A stretch of DNA of 64,000 nucleotides from Lagopus muta (Eukaryota > Chordata > Aves > Galliformes > Phasianidae). Location: contig NC_064438.1 of the NCBI RefSeq assembly GCF_023343835.1, positions 14,055,077 through 14,119,076 of the forward strand, written 5' to 3'. A model generated the notes under the pieces. That model worked only from the letters and a program-made list of their open reading frames with translations. It ran no database searches and was not told the origin of the DNA. How positions within the stretch are numbered: the stretch's first letter is position 1; each line of letters begins with the position of its first letter. Below are positions 59,901-64,000 of the stretch, in pieces. A program made the translations under genes and the position numbers.

Positions 59901-62894
59901 GGAACACTGCCAGGGACACTCACCGCCTTTGGGATTGTTTGGAAGAGCTTCTTTGCTTTCTAAAAATGTAAGGCATGCTGGAGCAGCCGTCACAGGCGGG
60001 GTGAGTACTGCTGTGGGGTTGGACTAGCAGTGGGTACTCATCTCTAGGGTTTCCCCTGAGCAGCTGTGAGAGGGGTGGAGAGCGTGGGGGAAATAAGGAC
60101 AGGAGGGATGGAAGCACAGCTGAAGGAGATTTGCTTGGGGCCAACAAGTGGCCTATGCCCCCACTGCTGCTTCCCATGCAGGAGAGGCCAAGGGGGAGAA
60201 GGCAATGCTGGCGTGTCCCAGCCTGCTGTAGCGATGAGGTCACCGTATGCTCATAGCTTTTGAAGAGGGATCTGAAGCTGGAGGCAGCCTCGGGCAGCTC
60301 TTGATGGGTAGGAGCAAGAGTGAGAGGCTGGGGAACGGAGCACTGCTCTCTCATGCTGTACGTGTGCCCTGCTCCCCATAAACACACTGAGTTTCTCTGG
60401 AAACCCCCCACATCATTGTGCACTAGTCAAATCTGTGTCCTATTACACCCTACACGCTTGCAGAAGGCACGCTTTCTTCACCATGCAAACCTTTCTCCCC
60501 CAGCTTCTCCCCACGTGTGCTTGCAGCTCGAGTGGGGCAGCGACACGTGTGCAGGGTGCTGATTTACACTCCTTGGCAATGGGGACACGGCACCAGGGTG
60601 AGTGGTAACCAGAGCTGCACTGCACCTGTGCTGGGCCTCCTTCTTTCGCTGTGATTTAATGTCCCAGTTGAGAGGTGATGTCATTTCAGAGGGAGCCAAA
60701 GAAGAGGAAGTGCTAGAGAAGATGATAAGGTGCTTTAACTCTTTGCCTCCTGACTCAGGCAAGTTTTAAAGCTGAGCCTTGTGTTAGCCACCAGCCAGGG
60801 AGATGTAAGAGAGAGGGGGAAGGTTGGCTGGAAGACGTTTTCTGGGGTTGATGCAGGAGCTGCTCCCCTGGAGGAAGCTGTAACTTACAAGATGCAAGGA
60901 GATGGTGATGGAAGATGGTGTGAGTATGATTTCATGCCCTGCTCTGATTTCCAGGAGTTTGCTTCAGAAGAATCAGCAGAACTGCCACAAAACCCTAGAG
61001 AAGGTATACTGAGCATGCCAAGCCTGCTCTGTTTCCAAGAGAAGAGGCTGAGTGGAGCGGTCATTAGTGAGGGCTCATTAAAAGGACTCATTCCACTGCA
61101 GAGATAGGCCGTAATGTTGAATCCTGTGGTGCTGCATCCAATATAGGAACTTTCAAAAGGAGGAAGTACACAGGTCCCAGTCAAACCCCAGAGTCTTCAC
61201 TGCCCTTTGGGTGATGTGCTCATTTTTTATGATTGGAAAGATCTCTGGGAATGTTGGTTGGGCTGATATAACCCAAGGTGCCCCCTGTTACGAAGATGTA
61301 CTGCTCAGCTGTCTTCTTCTGGAAGGGAATGAGGTTGGGCCACCATCTTACTGTACCCTAGGGAATAGGATCACTGTGCAAGAGAAGTCATCGTAGTCTT
61401 CCAGTGTTGGCAAATAAATGTTTGGACGTATTGTGACTTGGCACACAACAGTAGAGGTAGAAATTGCAAGCTCAGATCCCATTTCAAGCTACACCATTAA
61501 CTGTCACTGAGTCTTTTACACTACAGAGCACGATTCCACAAATCGAGATAACCAGTGCCCTTCTGTGACCACGCACGATGTGCAGAAGTGCTTTGTGTTG
61601 CTACAGCAATGCTCACTGCCCTGCCGAAGCCTCTATTCCTGCCGCATGAGTGGGAAATTGGCTTTGGGGCAGGTTTGTTCCCATTTAGACCATGCATTTG
61701 ATGGTGCCAGACACCATACCATTGTCAGATGCTACCTATTGCAGCCCCAGCCAGGCATTTTCTCTCGACAGTGGGCTTTGATATGCTGAGATGGTCTGAG
61801 TAGCTTGTTGTGGAACACTGGGCACTGCTTGCTGTCATGTTCACCCAGGTCAGACTGTGAAAAACGGTGAGGAAATCTGTTCAAGATAAATTAAATTTCT
61901 CCCCTTCTGGCAAAACGTACATTGCAGCCCCCTCTTCAATTTTGCAGGCTTCCTTTTCTAATTAGTGCCACCGTGCAAACCGGGCCAGCCTTTGGCTATT
62001 AGAAAGTCAGGAAATCTGTGCACAATATCACTGCCAGACTGTGAGCCAGCTCAAGTGCAATGGCCTACAGGTAGCCATGTGGTACTCTGGTCAGAAATCC
62101 CAGGCTTGGGCTTGTTCAGCAATCAAGTCATCCTGCCCTCATGTTTTTTACTAGCAAAAAGTGACCCTAGTTATCCCCAGAGGGTAAGCAGGTTCCTGTC
62201 ATTTGGATGAAGTTGTGAAAGGCAGGAGGCAATGCAAGGCCATTTCAAGTTGTACCAGAGGAGGTTTAGATTGAACCTTAGTAGAAATTACTTTATGAAT
62301 GTGATCCAGCATTCGGATGGGCTGCCCAGGGCAATGGTGCAGTTCTCGTCCCTGAGAGGTACTGAAAAGATGTGTGGATGTGGTGTTAAGTTTAGTGATG
62401 GAACTTGGTAAATCAGATTAATGGCTGGGCTTAATGGTCTTGAAGGTCTTTTCCAAACCTAGACGACTGTATGATTCTAAGTTACCTCATATGTGCATTA
62501 ATATCCAGCTACAGCAGGAAAAAGAAGAGCTGGCTCTTCTGTGTGTGCGTGGCACAGTCATCGCAATGTGTCTGCAGTGGTTAACAATGGTTGTTGGATT
62601 TCTGTTCTGCAAAGCTCTGCACTCATCATGGGCAGTTATCACCATTTCATCCCCAGCCCTCCAGGTGACAAGTACTGCTGGTTCCAGACTTGCTGCTGTG
62701 AGCTCAATGCCCCTGTTTTCTCTGCAGGAGGCTTTGCCACCTTTTCATCCTGTTTCCCGGGGCTCTGTGAGGGGAAGCCAGCTGCCATCCTGCCGATGAG
62801 CATCTCCCAGCCCTGCTTGCCTGTGGCCAATGTTGGCCCCACACGCATCCTGCCGCATCTCTACCTGGGCTCCCAGAAGGATGTCCTGAACAAG
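44730..62894 (+). CDS. DUSP8: Dual specificity phosphatase 8 (N-terminal half; continues past window)
   Basis: MAP-kinase phosphatase acting on JNK and p38. Coding exons in the window: 44730-44960, 49410-49548 and 62728-62894, 179 codons, phases consistent, introns GT-AG. The start MAGDRLPRKVMD matches human DUSP8 and has G at -3 and +4. Residues about 10-140 form the rhodanese/CH2-like domain (LVIDSRSFVEYNSWHVLSSV, then QDVVVYDQSTRD). The kinase-docking motif is LVKRRLQQ (residues 54-61). Then come GGFATFSSCFPGLCEGKPA and the first phosphatase-domain strand TRILPHLYLGSQKDVLNK. The catalytic HCX5R exon and the Pro/Ser-rich C-terminus lie beyond base 64000. The paralogue DUSP16 is similar, but the wording of these segments and the synteny with IFITM10/CTSD indicate DUSP8. 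Confidence 0.96.
45750..45890 (+). promoter_or_regulatory. Candidate intronic promoter or enhancer (CCAAT-CRE module)
   Basis: Contains a TTTTATGGC HOX/CDX-type site, the palindrome GATTAATC (45780-45787, bicoid-type), and ATTGG (45863-45867) followed at fixed distance by TGACATCA (45875-45882). The last module nearly repeats the CCAAT-CRE arrangement of the DUSP8 promoter at 32810-32829. Activity is not established. Confidence 0.4.
47870..48045 (+). repeat. CR1 fragment with internally repeated GTTGGACT segment
   Basis: A CR1 3' end (TTTTCCAACCTAGATGATTC at its right side) in which the GGTTGGACTNNNTGATG segment recurs about four times between 47929 and 48010 (GTTGGACTCAGTGATG, GTTGAACTCAATGATG, GTTGGACTTGGTGAGG, GTTGGACTCGATAAT). 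Confidence 0.8.
49410..49548 (+). CDS. DUSP8: DUSP8 second coding exon
   Basis: Encodes VEAEEHQDVVVYDQSTRDVT through LDSCFHSVSILTG, the second half of the rhodanese-like domain. Acceptor CCTCACAG|GTGGAG, donor ACAG|GTAGGA, phase 1. Confidence 0.96.
49755..49822 (+). repeat. CR1 tail remnant, sense
   Basis: CTACTTCCAGCCCAAATCAT followed by TCTATGATTG has the form of a CR1 3' terminus. Only the last few tens of bases are recognisable. Confidence 0.55.
51420..51760 (+). promoter_or_regulatory. Candidate regulatory element with PAR-bZIP palindrome
   Basis: TATAAATAG (51426-51434), TGACATCA (51494-51501), and the 14-bp perfect palindrome GCATTACGTAATGC (51543-51556), whose core ATTACGTAAT is the consensus for DBP/HLF/TEF/NFIL3. 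Downstream are a forkhead-type TGTTTATTT and a T24 run. Looks like a cis-regulatory module; function is not established. Confidence 0.35.
51670..51693. repeat. T24 homopolymer
   Basis: Twenty-four T following TCTTTTTTC-type sequence. A decayed retroposon tail in inverse orientation or a simple expansion. Confidence 0.95.
52525..52795 (+). repeat. CR1 LINE 3' fragment, sense
   Basis: GGGGGAATGGTTTTAAACTG, AGAAGTTCAGGTTAGATATT, AGGTGGAAGTTATTCACACA, ATTCAAGGCCAGGCTGGATG, CTGGGCAGCCTGATCTGATG, and a tail CCATTCTATGATTCATTCTG. It includes the more 5' GTTTTAAACTGAGA block not seen in the other copies. Confidence 0.92.
54750..54914 (+). repeat. CR1 LINE 3' fragment, sense
   Basis: GATGTGGCATTGAGGGATG, GTTCAATGGGCATGGTGG, GATGGTTGGATTAGAGGTGA, TGGTCTTTTCCAGCCTTAAT and a three-unit tail GATTCCATGATTCTGTGATT. 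Confidence 0.93.
55065..55220 (+). repeat. CR1 LINE 3' fragment, sense
   Basis: TGGTGGAGTAACCAATTCCT, GGAGGTGTTCAAGAAACATG, GATGGTTGGACTTAAATGAT and CTTAGTGGTCTTTCCCAACC, then TTAATGATCGCATTCTATTC. It lies 150 bp after the previous copy in the same orientation. Confidence 0.92.
55500..55740 (+). promoter_or_regulatory. Candidate intronic promoter-like element
   Basis: TGACCTCA (55516-55523) and TGATGTCA (55531-55538), then TTCAAAGG (TCF/LEF type), CATATG, TATAAAG (55596-55602), a C/T-rich tract, and ACCAATAAACTTG. The order of bZIP sites, TATA box and pyrimidine tract is promoter-like. The 11-mer ATGACCTCATC is shared with the DUSP8 island at 32933. Confidence 0.3.
56400..57440 (+). promoter_or_regulatory. 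Intragenic CpG island in DUSP8 intron
   Basis: CpG-dense sequence with C15 (56743-56757) in the intron before DUSP8 coding exon 3. Such an island usually marks a promoter. It contains a short ATG-initiated ORF described separately. Long ORFs on the opposite strand here are low-complexity and are not called. Confidence 0.55.
56935..57052 (+). other. Possible alternative DUSP8 first exon (speculative)
   Basis: ATG at 56935 opens 39 codons plus one base ending at CGAG|GTTTGT. That phase (1) equals the phase entering DUSP8 coding exon 3 at 62728, so splicing would continue into GGFATFSS. The predicted N-terminus has acidic and aromatic residues (SEDQFWTDVHEGQ) and then the basic stretch KLKIRVRRMK. 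The donor is non-ideal (GTTTGT), and phase agreement alone has a one-in-three chance. Confidence 0.18.
59295..59342 (+). repeat. CR1 tail remnant, sense
   Basis: CTGTACTGGATAATCTTAGA, GGTCTTTTCTTGTTGATTCT and ATGATAA resemble the last 45 bp of CR1. Confidence 0.65.
62240..62480 (+). repeat. CR1 LINE 3' fragment, sense, near DUSP8 coding exon 3
   Basis: GGCCATTTCAAGTTGTACCA, GAGGAGGTTTAGATTGAACC, GGATGGGCTGCCCAGGGCAA, GCTGGGCTTAATGGTCTTGA, AGGTCTTTTCCAAACCTAGA and a TGTATGATTCT tail. It ends about 250 bp before the exon. Confidence 0.92.
62728..62894 (+). CDS. DUSP8: DUSP8 third coding exon
   Basis: Encodes (G)GFATFSSCFPGLCEGKPAAI, then SISQPCLPVANVGPTRILPH and LYLGSQKDVLNK, the linker and first strand of the phosphatase domain. 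Acceptor TCTCTGCAG|GAGGC, donor AACAAG|GTACAG, phase 0. Confidence 0.97.
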
Positions 62895-64000
62895 GTACAG
62901 CCTCATTGCAGAGATATGTCTGCCCTGTCCTGTCTAGGAGAGGGCTGGGTGGTGACTCCTCCAGCCATGAAGAGAGTAGAAGTATGGGGATGGGCAGCTT
63001 TGGCCAGGGGCTTGTTCAGGAGACTCAAAAGTGGGCAAAATTTGGCTAGGGGGAGGGAGGAGAAAGGAGGGATACTGCACTTTTGAAGTGCTGGAAGCAC
63101 AGCAGCATGATGTCATGGCAGGGAAAGAATTTTGTTTAAAGGGAAAATAACAGCAAGAAGAAAGAAAGAGGAATTGCAGCTAAAATGCCACTGGCAGGAG
63201 GGAGCCAGGCAGACATTCTTGCTCAGGGCAGGAGCGAGTTGAGGGACGAGGAGAGCAGAGCAGGATAGAGACAGAAATGGGGGAGAAAAAAAAAACATAT
63301 AGGGAGTAGAATGAAATGAAGGAGAAAAATGCCAAGAATGTGAGCTTAGAAGCTGGCTGGCTCCATGGAGCCAAGGCTGGGTTCTGTGGAGCCAAGGCTG
63401 GGGACAGCCTTTCTGTGAGCTGGGGTGGGCAGGGACTGGCCACCAGACAGCCACAGACAAAATCTCCTGAGGGCCAATGTCAGCCAAGCAAATTTATGGT
63501 TTCCTTTCCTCCCCACCTCCTCAGAGGCTTTTGTTTATCTTTTGGAGCTGTGTTTTCTGCCAGCACTGCAGTGTGGTGGCCAGAAGATGCTCCATTCGTA
63601 GGCAGCAGAGTGGGGTCAAGTGCAGAGGTCACATAAAGGCAATGCTTCTCCTCTCCAACACATTGAGAGGCACACTGCACATATGGAAGGATTCCTCTAC
63701 ACGTAGATTTATTTTCTCCTCCTGTTTAATTCTGGATCTTCTCTGAAATAGTTCAGTTCAGGCAGCTGACACAGGCATTCTCCTTTCCTATATGCAACAT
63801 GCCCTTGGTTGTACAGACAATACATAATCAGGTGGGAAGGGGAAAGGACAGCCAGGAATTTTGTGTCAGCAACACGTGTAGATGAAGCTGTATTTGTCCT
63901 GGGAGGGAGAAAATGGAGCTTGGTGTGTTTATAGCAGTATGCACCCAGCAAGCCAGTTCCCTAGGGGATAGTCCATAGGTCACCCCTTTATTGCAATATT
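62895..64000 (+). other. DUSP8: Start of next DUSP8 intron (runs off the window)
   Basis: No further DUSP8 exon is visible before the window ends. The next exon should begin near DLMTQNG in the human protein and then reach the catalytic HCLAGISRS. A 16-bp repeat TGGAGCCAAGGCTGGG occurs at 63366 and 63387. Nothing else recognised. Confidence 0.8.

Larger units (their letters stand above)
49549..62727 (+). other. DUSP8: DUSP8 intron between coding exons 2 and 3
   Basis: 13.2 kb, GT-AG. It holds six CR1 fragments, a T24 run (51670-51693), two TATA- and bZIP-containing patches (51420-51760 and 55500-55740) and an intragenic CpG island (about 56400-57440) with a possible alternative first exon. 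Apart from that, nothing recognisable as another gene. Confidence 0.8.

Noticed and set aside
62434-62727. Open frame running into DUSP8 coding exon 3 from the CR1 side
   Set aside because: Begins in CR1 sequence, and the exon is entered through a clean TCTCTGCAG acceptor. The upstream part does not resemble DUSP8.

Overview
The window is vertebrate nuclear DNA, almost certainly from a chicken-like galliform bird. Three lines of evidence support this. The nine cathepsin D exons conceptually join into a 398-residue protein of the avian type. CR1 LINE 3' ends, the typical bird retroposon, occur at about twenty places. The gene order CTSD - IFITM10 - DUSP8, all on the + strand, matches the order on human 11p15.5. 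Species and chromosome (chicken chromosome 5 is the expected location) are inferred; no search was run.

Layout. 1-4560: intergenic, with CR1 fragments. 4560-4810: CpG-rich CTSD promoter with two E-box palindromes and a TATA-like box. 4811-15595: CTSD, nine coding exons, all introns GT-AG, CDS complete; no CR1 was seen in its introns. 15596-21480: CTSD 3' UTR and spacer. 21480-22810: CpG island and long pyrimidine-rich tract leading into IFITM10. Up to 28058: IFITM10, two recognised coding exons separated by a 5-kb intron that carries a 20-bp minisatellite and CR1 copies; its N-terminus is not settled. 28059-32090: IFITM10 3' UTR and spacer. 32090-33640: strong CpG island with two perfect CRE octamers, a CCAAT box and a perfect GTCACGTGAC palindrome, interpreted as the DUSP8 promoter and non-coding first exon. 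44566-62894: three further DUSP8 exons encoding the rhodanese/kinase-docking half and the start of the phosphatase part. The catalytic exons lie beyond base 64000.

The three genes do not form a functional unit. CTSD is a lysosomal aspartic protease, IFITM10 a CD225-family membrane protein, and DUSP8 a JNK/p38 phosphatase. They share orientation and neighbourhood only.

No new multi-gene system is visible. The observations most worth checking are: (1) the coordinated absence in this CTSD of both cysteines of one human disulphide together with the two-chain processing loop; (2) a CCAAT-CRE module of the DUSP8 promoter repeated with the same spacing in DUSP8 intron 2, and CRE-like octamers recurring along the gene; (3) a CpG island inside DUSP8 intron 3 with a short ORF whose possible donor is in phase with DUSP8 exon 4, which would give an isoform lacking the rhodanese/docking domain; (4) a short upstream ORF in the DUSP8 leader; (5) a strong sense-strand bias of CR1 fragments inside DUSP8.
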